A DNA stretch of 64,000 nucleotides from Littorina saxatilis (lineage: Eukaryota > Mollusca > Gastropoda > Littorinimorpha > Littorinidae). Each line of letters opens with the position of its first letter. Within the stretch, counting starts at the first letter, position 1. The translations under genes were made by a program, and so were the position numbers. Below are positions 22,532 to 36,417 of this stretch, one piece after another. The notes under the pieces are model-generated. The model was not told the DNA's origin, did no database searches, and saw only the letters and a program-made list of their open reading frames with translations. The stretch covers positions 25,722,324 to 25,786,323 of the forward strand of contig NC_090251.1 of NCBI RefSeq assembly GCF_037325665.1. Direction: 5' to 3'.

Positions 22532-25500
22532 CTGCGGGAAAAGGCTAGACGTGGGGCGGGGTTATACATTTGCAAAGTCTAAATATGATATCATGATAAT
22601 AGATTTAAAGCGTGAATGTGCTGTTGTAAGGGTCATGTATCTAAAGTTGAATTTAAGCGTCTGACCCCCTTTTCAAAACACCTGGGCCGAGGTGCACGAA
22701 GCGATAGTGAGTGCCATCTAAATAGGAGGGAGCCAGTCGCGGGGTCTGATTGGTTGACATTACCACAAATCTCAATGTCAACCAATCAGACCCCGCGGCT
22801 GGCTCTCTCCCACGTGGGTGGCACCCACTTTCGCTTCGTGTTTTCAGATTTTCTGTTTATTGTGATGTCTGTAATGTCACCTCCAACTGTATTATACTAT
22901 TATTGAGTAGCGTAAGCTTGACTTTGTGGCCCCAGGTGATTGCTTAAGTTGTATCATGATTGTGTTGAAGGATCTTAACAAATAGATTTTAGAAGGTCTT
23001 CCTAGTTCAGAGACAGAGGTTTTCATGGGTGGTACTGAAAAATGTCATGAATCCTGAACCTCAACCGAACAACAACAACAAAAAGAGAAGAAACAAGTCG
23101 CGTAAGGCGAAAATACAACATTTAGTCAAGTAGCTGTCGAACTCACAGAATGAAACTGAACGCAATGCCATTTTTCAGCAAAACCGTATACTCGTAGCAT
23201 CGTCAGTCCACCGCTCATGGCAAAGGCAGTGAAATTGACAAGAAGAGCGGGGTAGTAGTTGCGCTAAGAAGGATAGCACGCTTTTCTGTACCTCTCTTTG
23301 TTTTAACTTTCTGAGCGTGTTTTTAATCCAAACATATCATATCTATATGTTTTTGGAATCAGGAACCGACAAGGAATAAGATGAAAGTGTTTTTAAATTG
23401 ATTTCGACAATTTAATTTTGATAACAATTTTTATATATTTAATTTTCAGAGCTTGTTTTTAATCCAAATATAACATATTTATATGTTTTTGGAATCAGAA
23501 AATGATGGAGAATAAGATGAACGTAAATTTGGATCGTTTTATAAATTTTTATTTTATTTTACAATTTTCAGATTTTTAATGACCAAAGTCATTAATTAAT
23601 TTTTAAGCCACCACGCTGAAATGCAATACCGAAGTCCGGGCTTCGTCGAAGATTACTTGACCAAAATTTCAACCAATTTAGTTGAAAAATGAGGGCGTGA
23701 CAGTGCCGCCTCAACTTTCACGAAAAGCCGGATATGACGTCATCAAAGACATTTATCAAAAAAATGAAAAAAACGTTCGGGGATTTCATACCCAGGAACT
23801 CTAACAAGACGAAGCAAATCGTGAGGCTCGATCATCTTTAACCTTCGCTCGACCGGGTTATCGACTACACACGGAAGACATCGTGGGGCTGTGCGGATCC
23901 ATGCTTCTCAAAGAAGGAAAAATATGCATACCCTTCCGTAGACCCATGCTTTCCAAAGAAGCAAAAACGTGCATCCCCTTCCGTAGACGCCGTGGTTAAA
24001 TTTCCGCGAGAAGTAATTAAATTAAATTATTACCGTGCGGACTAAAGCTTCTCAAAAAAGGAAAAACGCGAATAGTCAATACCCTTCAGTAGACGTGGGG
24101 CCGTGTGGACCCACATTGTTATGTATTAATTTCGCTCCACGCGACTTGCTTGTTAACTCCAAAATGAAACATCGTAGAAAATGATGTTTAGAGCCAATAC
24201 CTGACGGTTTGTGACTTCTCTCCCTTGTTTTTATGTAAGTTCCTTCAGTTTGAGAAACATGGGTCCGCACGGCCCCACGATGTCTTCCGTGTGTAGGGCC
24301 TAGTCTAAATTTGACCTTTGTTTTTTTGATTACATCTCGCTGAAATTTAATGATCTTTTAGGACATAGAGCTTTTTAGGTGTCTGAGGCATTCTTAAAAG
24401 CTCATTAAAAAAATCCAACTGGTTTAAAGCCATATGTACTCGATGACTATACACGCTAATTGCTTTACCAACAGCTGGAGACATGCTAAATTAAGTTCCC
24501 TGCAAAATATTGTGGTCTAGGACCCCTTCAATGTTGAGATATGTTAATTTTCATTTTGATCTGGATCGTCCTATTTATAGATTTGCCAACAGAGGTAGCG
24601 TTGACGCAAGGGAAATAACTCCGCGTCTTTGTTTACATCCAAAGTTTTTGAGACTCTAAAACAAGCTGTAATGCATGTATATGGTCCGCGCATGGCGACA
24701 TATCGTCATTACATGGTCTTATGGTGCGTTTGACATCGATTATGGGCAAACTACACTTTGTAAACACGGGAGCGCGTACATATGCCTTTAAGAGATGTTT
24801 GCAATTAAACACCCTTCTGGGTCCACACGGACCCACGACGACCGGCGAAGGTTAAAAGGGTAATGTTCAAGAACAGTGTCCCAAAGTCAACTCAGTGAAG
24901 CTGTTGCAAGTTATTAAGTTTGCCAGACGGAGAGAAAAGTGGCAGTACTTTGAAACTGAAGCAAAATAGTGATAAAAAGCGATACATTCTGTTAACTTTG
25001 AAATTCAATAAATTCAAAAAACTTGATTTTCATGATCAAAGGACATGGCGCACTGTAGATGGGGATAGTGAATTTAGGACAGTGCTCCTGAATTTAACCT
25101 TGAAAAGAACGTATGCAGCTAACTCACCCGTCGAAGTCGGACCACTCAGTACTACTGCCGTCACACAGCTTCGTCGTGAAGGGAACGCCGCTCGTTTTGT
25201 CATTGCCCTCCGTGTGTTTCTCGTACAGTCTGTGGAAAAAAAGAGCATCCATCAATTCAACGTGAAAGTGGTTGTGATTTCTTTCAACGACAAACAAGTA
25301 CAAGCTTAATAAGTACAGCAAACTGTCAGTGTTGACTTTTTGCAGGGATTTTTCTTCGTCAACAAAATGGTAGATTTGAGTGAAACAAAAATAGAGTTGC
25401 ACAAAGCTTAAAGGGAATAATGAAAAGACTTGCCCTTCAAGCAAAATAATAGGTTTGAGAGAAACAAAATAAACTAAAGTTGCAAAAAGCTGAAAAGAAA

Positions 25501-28500
25501 TAAGAAAAATACTTGCCCTTCAAGCAAAATGATAGGTTTGAGTGAAACAAAATAAAGTTGCTGCAAAAAGCTGAAAAGAAATAAGGAAAAGACTTGCCTT
25601 TCAAACAAAATGATAGGTTTGAGTGAAACAAAATAAAGTTGCACAAAGCTAAAAGGGAATAAGGAAAAGACTTGCCCTTCAAGCAAAATTATAGGTTTCA
25701 CTTTGAGAGAAACAAAATAAAGTTGCATAAAGCTGAACAGAAATAAGGAAAAGACTTGCCCTTCAAGCCGCTTCCGACATCGGGGTCGTGGTCTGTTTGC
25801 TGCGTGTCCATGCTTTCTCTCTGACCGGCTGAAACACAAAACGCATTTTTCTGCTCGGTTGGCTTGGTAAACAAATTGATGGTATACAACCGTATCCAAC
25901 AAGTACGCCCAAAGAGAGCTTTCAAATTTGTATAAATGCTCTCACTATCGTGCTTGGATGTATATAACATTATCCTGCGCATGTAAAGCCTCTCGGATGA
26001 GAAAGCAAAAGAATCATCTAAAATCTGATGGGTTGCAAATTTACCCGTACGTTTAAGTACAGATGGGTTTACGCGAGATGGGAGTATTTTTCCATATAGT
26101 TACAGTCATTCAAAATGGCAAATCTACCCGTACAAAAGTAAATAAAGTAGTGTTAACGCGAGATGAGAATATCTGTCAATACATTCATTTCAAAGTAGGA
26201 TCACGTAAATTCTACATTTACTTACCTTTTTTTTTTGCAGCCAGATCTTCTCTTGCACACGTGCTTGCTGGTGTCCTCCAAGTTTGGCGGCTTCTGGGGT
26301 GTCCTGGCGAAATGAGACATAATAAAGTTTTTACCAAATGTCACGGTGTCCGCAACGAAGCTCTCAAAAGACTATTTGAATGGGTACTCTTTCACGTACA
26401 GGGCTATACGACCATGTAAACAAGGAGACAGAGAGACAGACCGACACACACACACAGACGTACGCACAGAGATAGACACATCAGATGAAAAGCAACCACG
26501 GAAAAACAAACCGGCGAAGCCATGCAATTTTCTCGGCATAAGTGTAATTTAATGAGTAGGCGAAAGACAAAGAAGAGAGACCGAATTGACAGAAAATCAA
26601 AGAGACCGAAAAAAACAAGAAGAGCAAACGCTCGATCGAGTCACTTTCGCAGTTCTGAATATTATATGAGGCATCAGATGGACAGGAAGAAATTGCTATT
26701 CACAACACAATGAGTCACGTTCACATAAAAGTTGAGCCCGGTCACTTTTATAGTTTCCGAGAAAAGCCCAACGTTAAGTTGTGTGTTGCCGAACAGAAAA
26801 GGCTAGTTATCTCCCTTGTTTTTCTGATAACGTTCGTAAAAGGCTACAGATGTAAATACTTTGATGTAAAGAATAATCCTACAAAGTTTCAATCACATCC
26901 GATAAACTTTGTCAAAGATATAAAATGTCTAATTTTTCCTTTGACGCTGACCTGTGACCTTGAAAAAGGTCAAAGGTCAACGAAACCATCGTTAAAGTGT
27001 AGAGGTCATTGGAGGTCACGACTAAACAAAATATGAGCCCGATCGCTTTGATAGTTTCCGAGAAAAGTCCAACGTTAAGGTGGTGTCTACGGACGGCCGG
27101 CCGGCCGGACGGCCGGACAGACTAACACTGACCGATTACATAGAGTCACTTTTTCTCAAGTGACTCAAAAATGGAAAGGTCAGGAATAGAGAAAATGTAA
27201 GAATCATGTGGAAAGTTGTACATGTAGCAAGTATGTGACCTACTTGTCATGCGAAGATGATTCCGTGACGTCATCCAGGTCAAAACTCTCCATGCACAGC
27301 AGGTTGTGGTCATCCTCCATATCCGTCAACGTTTCAAGGTCACTCAGTCCTGCCTGCTCGGAGTAGAAACAGGTCAATATTTTAAGGTCATTCAGTCGTG
27401 CCCATACAGCATAGAAACTGGCCAAGGTCAATCAATTCAAGGTCACACATGCAGACATGCCTGCACAGCATGGAAAGAGATCAAAATGAACGTTTGAATG
27501 TAAACGTTTCCACATCAAATGATCTGATACTGTACTACTAACACCTACTTCCAGACTTTCTAAAGATGTTGTGAATATATTTCTGTACCTGAGGGACTCG
27601 AGCGTCCATGGCGTTCCCAAGGGCCCAGGCAGAGTTGGGTGAGAAGAGAGCTGTGTCCGACATGTACGGTTCTGACGACGTTTTCAACGGCGTGAACGTG
27701 TGCACGTCCTCGTTCAAGGTTGTAGTTGCTGACTTGAGTGGCGTCATACCTGCAGAAAAGGTAATGCAGGTGACACGATTAGGTAAGAGATACCTATCTT
27801 GAACAAAATCAAAACAAAAAGAAAACACAACAGCAACCAGTGTTGGTAAATGCGTCATCAAACTTTCGTCACAGTCGCTGACTTCTTCAGGATGGTAATG
27901 ACAAGGAATGCCGGCACGTGATGTACCTAGCTTGATTCTAAACATGCTCACTATTTATTGTATCTATGAATTATTGTTGAATCAAACACTGTTTAAACCA
28001 GATTTCTAGCTTTGTTTTCAGGCCAGGGCTCGGCAATTTTGCAATTTTGCGACACAGCGGGCGAATTGTGCGACAAACTGCGATAGACAGTTGTACCATG
28101 CGACTGCGCATGCGAATCTGCAAGGTAAGTGCTTTGTGCCCAGCTCTGATGTTCCCCTACCTTCATGGGTTGTTGTTTATTGAGAGATTTTATACATGTA
28201 TCAACATTGCACTTCTCGTATCGCCTATGCCGAAACGTATTTTGTGACGCATCGATTACACTTTAAGAATGGGTGCCTGTTTCCTGGGTAGGGTTTTTTC
28301 TGACGCAGTTTTTGTGACAGTGTGTTTATCGAATCATAACAAAAGTACAGTGCTAAGCAAAGAGATGTGGATATCCTGAAGTTTTGAATAAACTGCCCTT
28401 TTTCTGTATATTTAAATCTCCTACATTTAATTAAACACAAACATAAAGCACACACATTTGCCGGACTGAGTCTGTGTGGGTGTGTATAATCTCGCTCCCA

Positions 28501-31500
28501 CTCGCTCTGTGATGCAAAGATCTTCGGGGACCCGGGGGTTTGGGGGGGAGTGGTGGCAAAGGGGTGGGGATGGTTGGTACTTGGGAGGGTACTGAGGGTT
28601 GAGGAAGATGCTTGTCAAAAAGGGGACGCAAGTGTGCCTGCGCGAACATAAAGCACACACACACACAGATTATTTCTGACAATACCTAGCGTGCATGTGG
28701 CCGCCTTGAGGGGGGTGAGCCCCGTGCTGGTGGCGGTGACAACAGAGGAGAGTACAGGCGACGGACTGGTTGTCACGTGTATACTGCCGTCGCTCTCGAA
28801 CAACAGCTCTGGTGGTGGGACGGTGAAATCCAGCTGCAATATAAAACACCTTGATTACTGGTGCAAAGAACATACCGAAGCGCATGTGAAATCAAATAAA
28901 ATGTGAATGAAATTTAACGAGAGAAAAAATCAAATGAATAGAACGCACAATAGCTACAGTGAAATATAGTCTGAGTTCAACGGAGACACACACACACAAA
29001 CCCACGTCAGCATTTTTTATCATTGACAAAAACTCAAACCAGAGTGCGATTTCAGAAGTCCAGGGCTTGAAATGGAACACGGTGAAAAAGGAGAAAACAT
29101 TGACGTGTGGATTATTAAAGTGGCTAAGAAAAGCCGTAGAGGCATCCCTCTCAAAGGTCAAAGCCTGCTCCCCGGAACGTTTTTAAAACCAATACATAGC
29201 TATCCGGTGCTTCCTGAGCATATCTTTAAGCGAAAGAGAGACAAGGGGAACAAGCTTCGGGCTGTTATGAAGGAGGAAGAAAAGCTTTCATGAGGCAAAC
29301 AGATTTTTATTGGACGAAATACTTCAAAACGAAGAGGATTCCAAGCTCTGAAACCCCAGACAGTCAATACAAAGTGTATACTTAATTAGGAACAAAAATG
29401 ACCATGAGGGTCATCAGAGGCTTTAAAATAGGCAAGTTCAAAACTCTACCTTTAGAAAGTTCAATTAACGAACATTACTTTTTCGACCTGAATTTTACCC
29501 AGCTGTTACCTTGAATTTGATGAAGACGGGCCAATTTTCACCATGTCTACAGGTAATTGAACCTGAAAGCGTGTGCAGTTTCTAGCTCTAGATTCAACAA
29601 GAAGAGCAAACGCTCGATCGAGTCACTTTCGCAGTTCTGAATATTATATGAGGCATCAGATGGACAGGAAGAAATTGCTATTCACAACACAATGAGTCAC
29701 GTTCACATAAAATTTGAGCCCGGTCACTTTTATAGTTTCCGAGAAAAGCCCAACGTTAAGTTGTGTGTTGCCGAACAGAAAAGGCTAGTTATCTCCCTTG
29801 TTTTTCTGATAACGTTCGTAAAAGGCTACAGATGTAAATACTTTGATGTAAAGAATAATCCTACAAAGTTTCAATCACATCCGATGAACTTTGTCAAAGA
29901 TATAAAATGTCTAATTTTTCCTTTGACGCTGACCTGTGACCTTGAAAAAGGTCAAAGGTCAACGAAACCATCGTTAAAGTGTAGAGGTCATTGGAGGTCA
30001 CGACTAAACAAAATATGAGCCCGATCGCTTTGATAGTTTCCGAGAAAAGTCCAACGTTAAGGTGGTGTCTACGGACGGCCGGCCGGCCGGCCGGACAGAC
30101 TAACACTGACCGATTACATAGAGTCACTTTTTCTCAAGTGACTCAAAAATGCTACATAATCTCCCACCTTCTTGCACACGTTGGAGAGAGTGGGAACGCT
30201 GTGCTCACTGTCCTCTCTCTTGCCCAAGAAGTGACTGGTCAGCTTGGCCACTGGAGCGGTCAGTTGAGGCGCCGCCGAGTGTCCAACGTCTGTGACCTCA
30301 CACTCTTGTGGCATCATGACGTCATGGTGAGCGAGGCCGTACACTTTGCGTGGCGTCATCGACACTGGAACCTTGGGGCACGTGAAAAACGTTGAGTGCA
30401 ATCTAAAATTGTTTCTCTCTTTGTTTGCAGCTGCTCCTGTTTTAGCAACCCGTTTGTTATTCGACTGTGTCAGTATTTTTCGGTAACACTGCTTATACTA
30501 ATGTGCAGTTTGAAACAGTACATGCTTGATACTCGTTTTAATCACGTTGTACCGATCTCTCGAGTGTTGCCGATGAGCCAATCCGATGTTTTGTAAGTTG
30601 TAACCTAATTAATGCTATCGATATAGTATTCGACAACGACATAGCAATTTCAGCAAAGACTTAGAACACAGACCTTCCTGTTCATATTTCATTCCAGTTT
30701 TATTCTCATTCAACATCAAGCCAGAATATACCAGTACAGAATTCTTCTTGTATAATATATGCTAAACTGATCAAACGAAAATTAAACACGAAGAAGAAAC
30801 GCCCATGCGTATTAATAACTGAAATAGAGCAATCCTGTGAACTACTCAAAATACAAGTCAATTCGGTTTCCAGATCGTTTCATGAACAATTCTTTGTCCA
30901 AAGACAGTAACAATTATTTTGTAGCTACTAGACTTCAGTATAATACATGCTTTCATGCTCAAACAACTATAAGATAATAACGCATGCATGCACAAACTCC
31001 AAACTGTAATAAAAAAGATAGACATGTCCACTTCAAAAGAAAATATTTGCTTGTAGACATGGAGATTTGGGGTTGGGCGGCTGGGAGGTAAAAGCATGCT
31101 ATTCCATACAAATTAAAAAAACACCCACCCACCTACAACCAACATCTGATATTCTCTCCTAAAACAAAAAGCCAGCAACAATTATTAAAATAACTATCAT
31201 AACATTTAAATAATAATGTCATCTGGCGAGCTGAAACTTCCCGAGCTTCTACAAAACAAAGAATCGCTGTCAAATTTGACCAACCGAAAATCAATCAATC
31301 AATCAATAGGCTTATAACGCGCGTATTCCGTGGGTACAGTTCTAAGCGCAGGGATTTTTTTTAATTTTTATTTTTTAATGCAATTTATATCGCGCACATA
31401 TTCAAGGCGCAGGGATTTTTTTTATGCCGTGTGAGATGGAATTTTTTTACACAATACATCACGCATTCACATCGGCCAGCAGATCGCAGCCATTTCGGCG

Positions 31501-34500
31501 CATATCCTACTTTTCACGGCCTATTATTCCAAGTCACACGGGTATTTTGGTGGACATTTTTATCTATGCCTATACAATTTTGCCAGGAAAGACCCTTTTG
31601 TCAATCGTGGGATCTTTAACGTGCACACCCCAATGTAGTGTACACGAAGGGACCTCGGTTTTTTGTCTCATCCGAAAGACTAGCACTTGAACCCACCACC
31701 TAGGTTAGGAAAGGGGGGAGAAAATTGCTAACGCCCTGACCCAGGGTCGAACTCGCAACCTCTCGCTTCCGAGCACAAGTGCGTTACCACTCGGCCACCC
31801 AGTCCACTACTACACACTTAATGAGCAATTTCAACAATATTAAGTACGAAACTGACAATCAATTTGATAAGAACTCAGCAATTAAGCGATTAATCAACAG
31901 CAAACTGATGAATCTGTAAAACCACAAAACAAGAAAAGAAAACGATAAACACATGCCAAATAACCATGCACATATCAAAAAGTAACAGGCACAAATGACA
32001 ACTATCTGCCAGCATCAGTTCTACCCCCAGCCTAAAAGAGCAAAATACCAAACAACCATGCAAGCAACAACTAACATGCGCAAAAAATAACTCGCTGCCA
32101 GCTTTCTACCTCCTGCAGACTCTGCAATTGTTCACTCTCATGCTGTCGCTTGACCACCACTCGGTCAAACCCGGACAGACTTGAAAAGGGCATTCCATCG
32201 GACGCTCGCCGCGAAGCCCTGGCGTGGAACCCGTGATCTGCGTTGATGAAAAAGCCTCCCAGTTTCTGCAGTCGGACGGTTGTGCCAACGACAGCATTGC
32301 TGGACACGGAAGCGGTTGAAGCTGAGTTGGTCAACGTGTGTGTGGTCACTGGGGTGGTTGGGACAGCCTGAGCCTGGTCGCTGCAGTCGTCTGTGCTGGT
32401 GTTGTTTGGGAAAGGGATTACTGCGTCGACGAAGTCCCCTGTGTTGTAGGCAGAGAGTATTCTCTGGGTGGCTCTTTCTGTTTCGTAGCGGCACCGGGCT
32501 TTGGAAATCTGCAACAAGGTACATCAAGGAATTCAACAATAAACATACTTGCTGGCAATGATGTTTCTGGCAGTGTTCGCGTTAACGGAAAATGTATTTA
32601 CATGCACCAGTAGCTATCAGCTGGTATGTGAAAATGACCGCGGAAAAAAAACGTCGGTTTTAATCGCATGTGACCTGTTTTTGTTTTGTTCTGTTAACGT
32701 TGTTGTTTCGTTTTTGTATGCGATGTAAGCTACTGCTACGCTACTGTAGTGACTATAATTTGACTGCATTGTCACAACGATCAAGTCAATAGTACTTGGT
32801 GCAGCTATTCTTCATTTCTTCTGTTGATTCATCACACCTAGCGCGATCAGATAAGTATGTACTATGGTCATTTTCACCTTTATTGTTTTCATGATACAGC
32901 AGTCCCTGCAATGTACGGCCCCCGGCGTAAGCGGACACCTGACTGACATGTACGGACACATTTGCTCGGCAGGAGTGTTTTCCTTCTATATTTGCCCCCC
33001 CCCTTAAACGGACACCTGCAAAACGTGGACACGGACACTCATTTTCGGTCCCAACAGCAGGTCATACCTCCAATGTACGGACAGACCATCGTCAAATTTT
33101 CACCACAACAAAATCGATAACAGAGCAGTCGGGCTCTTGGTACAAAGATCACAGCCGCAATGGCGTGATGACAGTCACTGATAACTTGAGTGTACCCATC
33201 AGGAGGGGGGTAGTTTTGGTCAGGAGTGGAGTACCTACGAAGATGCCAACATGAAACTGCACTGTGCTCTTTATTCTTGTCTGTTGGACGTAAACAACAG
33301 AAACCACAGTCGATGAAGGTCCTGAGCGAAAGAGAATGAAAAACCGGCCACAGTTCTCAGCATCGTGTGTCGATCTGTGTGTAACCTCTTTCATTGACAA
33401 GATACTCTTGTTTCCCCTCAGCCTTGACCAGTGACTTGCTTTGTCAAACACACAGTCAACTGGTTTTGCTCTGGTTTGGCACAGCCCCAAACAGTACATG
33501 GCTAGAGGGAGTGAGAGAGAGGGAGAGGGGGGGGTGGAGGGGTAGCTGGCTAAACTCTGTGGGGTGTCCGGTGTCACTGCATGTCAGCAGGAAGAGCATT
33601 GGAGAGAAATAGAGAGGTGTACTCTTCCACACAATTTCCAAGCATCAGTTGTCACGGCTTGGGGTAGGCATTAGTGAGGGAGAGTGGGAGCTAGCTGTGT
33701 TATGTACAGTGTATTTCCGACTGAAGAGTGAAAAGTCACTGCCATGCCACATGATCGGCATGCAGTCAATAAAGCCAGACAAGAAGAAAATAAATTACAT
33801 GATTATGACATGCAGCTCTATCTGCTGCTATTTATTCAAACTGGTTTTCAAGCTTATTCTTGCAAAGCATCTGCACACGCTCCTCTGTGCTGTGTTTGTG
33901 TGGCTGCTTTCGTATGTCAGTGCATGATGAGTGTGTTCACTGCCTTGAGGATTTATTTTATCTCTTCTTTTCAACACTTTTCATACAAATCATTTTTACA
34001 GAACGTTTAAAGAAGTATTAGGAGTTTATTGTTATTGTTTAGCAGCCACAAGAAGTGATTAGCATAGACTCAATCCTGTTGTTTGTGTGTCTCTGTGTGA
34101 GTGTATGGGGGAGGGGGTGGTGTGGTCACCCCTCCCGTGAACGGACACCTGCAATGTACGGACAGTTTTGCTATGGCCCAAGGGTGTCCGTTCATGAGAG
34201 GGACTGCTGTACAGAAGTAACTCCTAAAATACAACTATCAGTTTCATCCTTGGTTCTTATGGCAAGATAAGAATTCCATAAGCAAAACTCTTTATATCCA
34301 GTGTTTGAATTGTTTTGAAACTGCTTTTCACCCAACAAAATCAAAACATCGCGATTCAAATGCTGTGATCAAACAACAAAGGGGAGTAAGCCTTCTTAAA
34401 ACAGGCAACAATCTTGTAATTAGTGAGAGCTGTGAGGAGCAAGTTCCCGAGCACCTGAGAGAATCAGAAGATAGAAACTTGAACACCATGACTCCTTGTT

Positions 34501-36361
34501 ATGGTGAGTTTGAATGTGTTAATGGATTCATTTCTGAAAAAGGCACCAGGGCCTTTAAAGAAATCCATTCTGGGGAGAAAAAAACCACTGTTTACAGAGA
34601 GCACCCAGTCTGGTCACAAACCAAAACTGAACAGCCTGAATGTGGGCTTTTTAAAAACAATTTTGTTTTAATGAATTAATATTTCAAAAAGCCACTACTG
34701 TGTAACGAGAAAGCCTGGCTAGACCTGGGATGGTTAGCAACACCGTGTTTTCACGAAAAGGCACGGGTAGGCATTGGCAGTGTTTGTATGACTTTGAAAC
34801 TGGATAAATACAATCAAAAGTAGTTATGCGTTTGACCAGAACTATCACTGGCCAGCCGGTTTCTACTAGCCAAACTAATCGTTAATACTCGCAATTAGTT
34901 CAGAAACTCTCAGACTTGGGAACCCCCGTTTTGTTCTTGGAGTATTCTCCAATAAACTTGTCGTATTTTCAGAAAAAAATAGTGTAGTCCACACAACATT
35001 TAAACATCCATGATTCAATCATGCTTCGCACGTGTCTGTTGCACCGTTAATTAAGTTTACCAACACATTTAAAACTAATGCTCCTTCCAATGTTTGATGA
35101 CAAAAGCTGTAATCATCGATCAAATGCCGAGTTATAAAGTTATTTTAATCATTAAAATATACAGTGCACAAGAAATAAACAGGAATGACAGGGATGCGCT
35201 AATGAAGAAAAGTAGTCTAGGAATTTTTCTCGTCGTATTTTATTTCAACCGTGCGTACTGATCGTATTTTAATAGGCGTACAAAATACGGCGAAATCGTA
35301 TGGGTTCCCAGGTCTGAACTCTGTTATGACTCTCATCAAAATCTCTGACCCGCTGTCTCCGTGTAGTGCATGTGGCAGCGTCCCTGGTGTTCTTGTCGTC
35401 GTCGCCGGGGTTGAGGGGAACGAAGGCGATGTTGTGATTGTCTGCGCTGAGGTTTAGGATCTCCTCCTGTATGTCGTGCAGCATGTTGTAACACCGGCGA
35501 CCTTGAGGCGACCTGCAGTCAGATCTGCATCGTGTCATGTTTATGTCTGAGGGTAAGACAACAAAAACAAAAAAGACACACACAAAAAAAACATAAAAAG
35601 AAGAAAAGAAGGTCTCGCAGTTTATAAATCAATCAATCGCCTCGTCTTTCTGCCTCTAACAACGAACCAACCAGTCTGTCTGTCCCTATCCATCGGTGTA
35701 TGCGTGATATAACCCAGTTGTAAACTTCACTTCAGTTTGTACTAAAATTTTAGGGAAACATTTATTTGTACGAAGACATAAACAAGTGTAAAAAAAACCA
35801 AAAATTAAAAACAGTAAAGAAAGCTGCTTCTGAACCTCTGTGTGCTAGTTATATAGTGCTAGTACAACACAAAAATGTTCACATGATTCGCTGAACATCC
35901 TAATCTACTCCCTTTTGACATCAAGGGACTGCGCGCGGGTGGGAGGAACTACCAAGATAACAACAAAATTTACTCACCAGAAAACAGAAACAAATGAACA
36001 TGAACAAGTCAGTGTTGACTTTTGTCTTCATCAGAAAAAGAAGTACAAGAAACAAACAAGAAGAGTAGACAGACACAGAAAATGAACGTCTAACGTCACC
36101 TAACCTAAAAAATGAATTGTAAGGGAGGAAGTGAGATCGAAAGTGACGCGCGTTCTTGCTGTTTTTTGGTGAGAACATTTGACTCCCAGGGTTTAACCTG
36201 GAAGAAAAAGGCAATGGGACATTTGTCCCCCTCAACCAAATTCCGATGGGACATAGTCGAAGGCTAGAAGCTCCAAAGAGGCCTGTACACTTTTTGACCA
36301 AAGATGCAAAATAGTGCAATATGGTGCCATCTGAGAATTAGCCGCTATATCGTGTTATCTC

Positions 36362-36417
<56 letters not shown>

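Noticed and set aside
22532-22544. Alternative acceptor TCTAG for the last exon of the STRA8-like gene
   Set aside because: Phase does not fit exon 11, which ends in phase 2; CCCGCAG fits and has the better pyrimidine tract.
26710-27036. A 108-codon ORF repeated almost unchanged at 29692-30018 and 51093-51476
   Set aside because: All three lie in family D and the elements are nearly identical outside the frame too, so the match reflects recent copying. No domain, and an imperfect tandem unit in copy 3 cuts through it.
35513-35547. Upstream acceptor ACCCTCAG for exon 4 of the STRA8-like gene
   Set aside because: Using it puts exon 4 into a frame that stops within nine codons given the phase of exon 3; the CTGCAG acceptor at 35513 keeps the frame.
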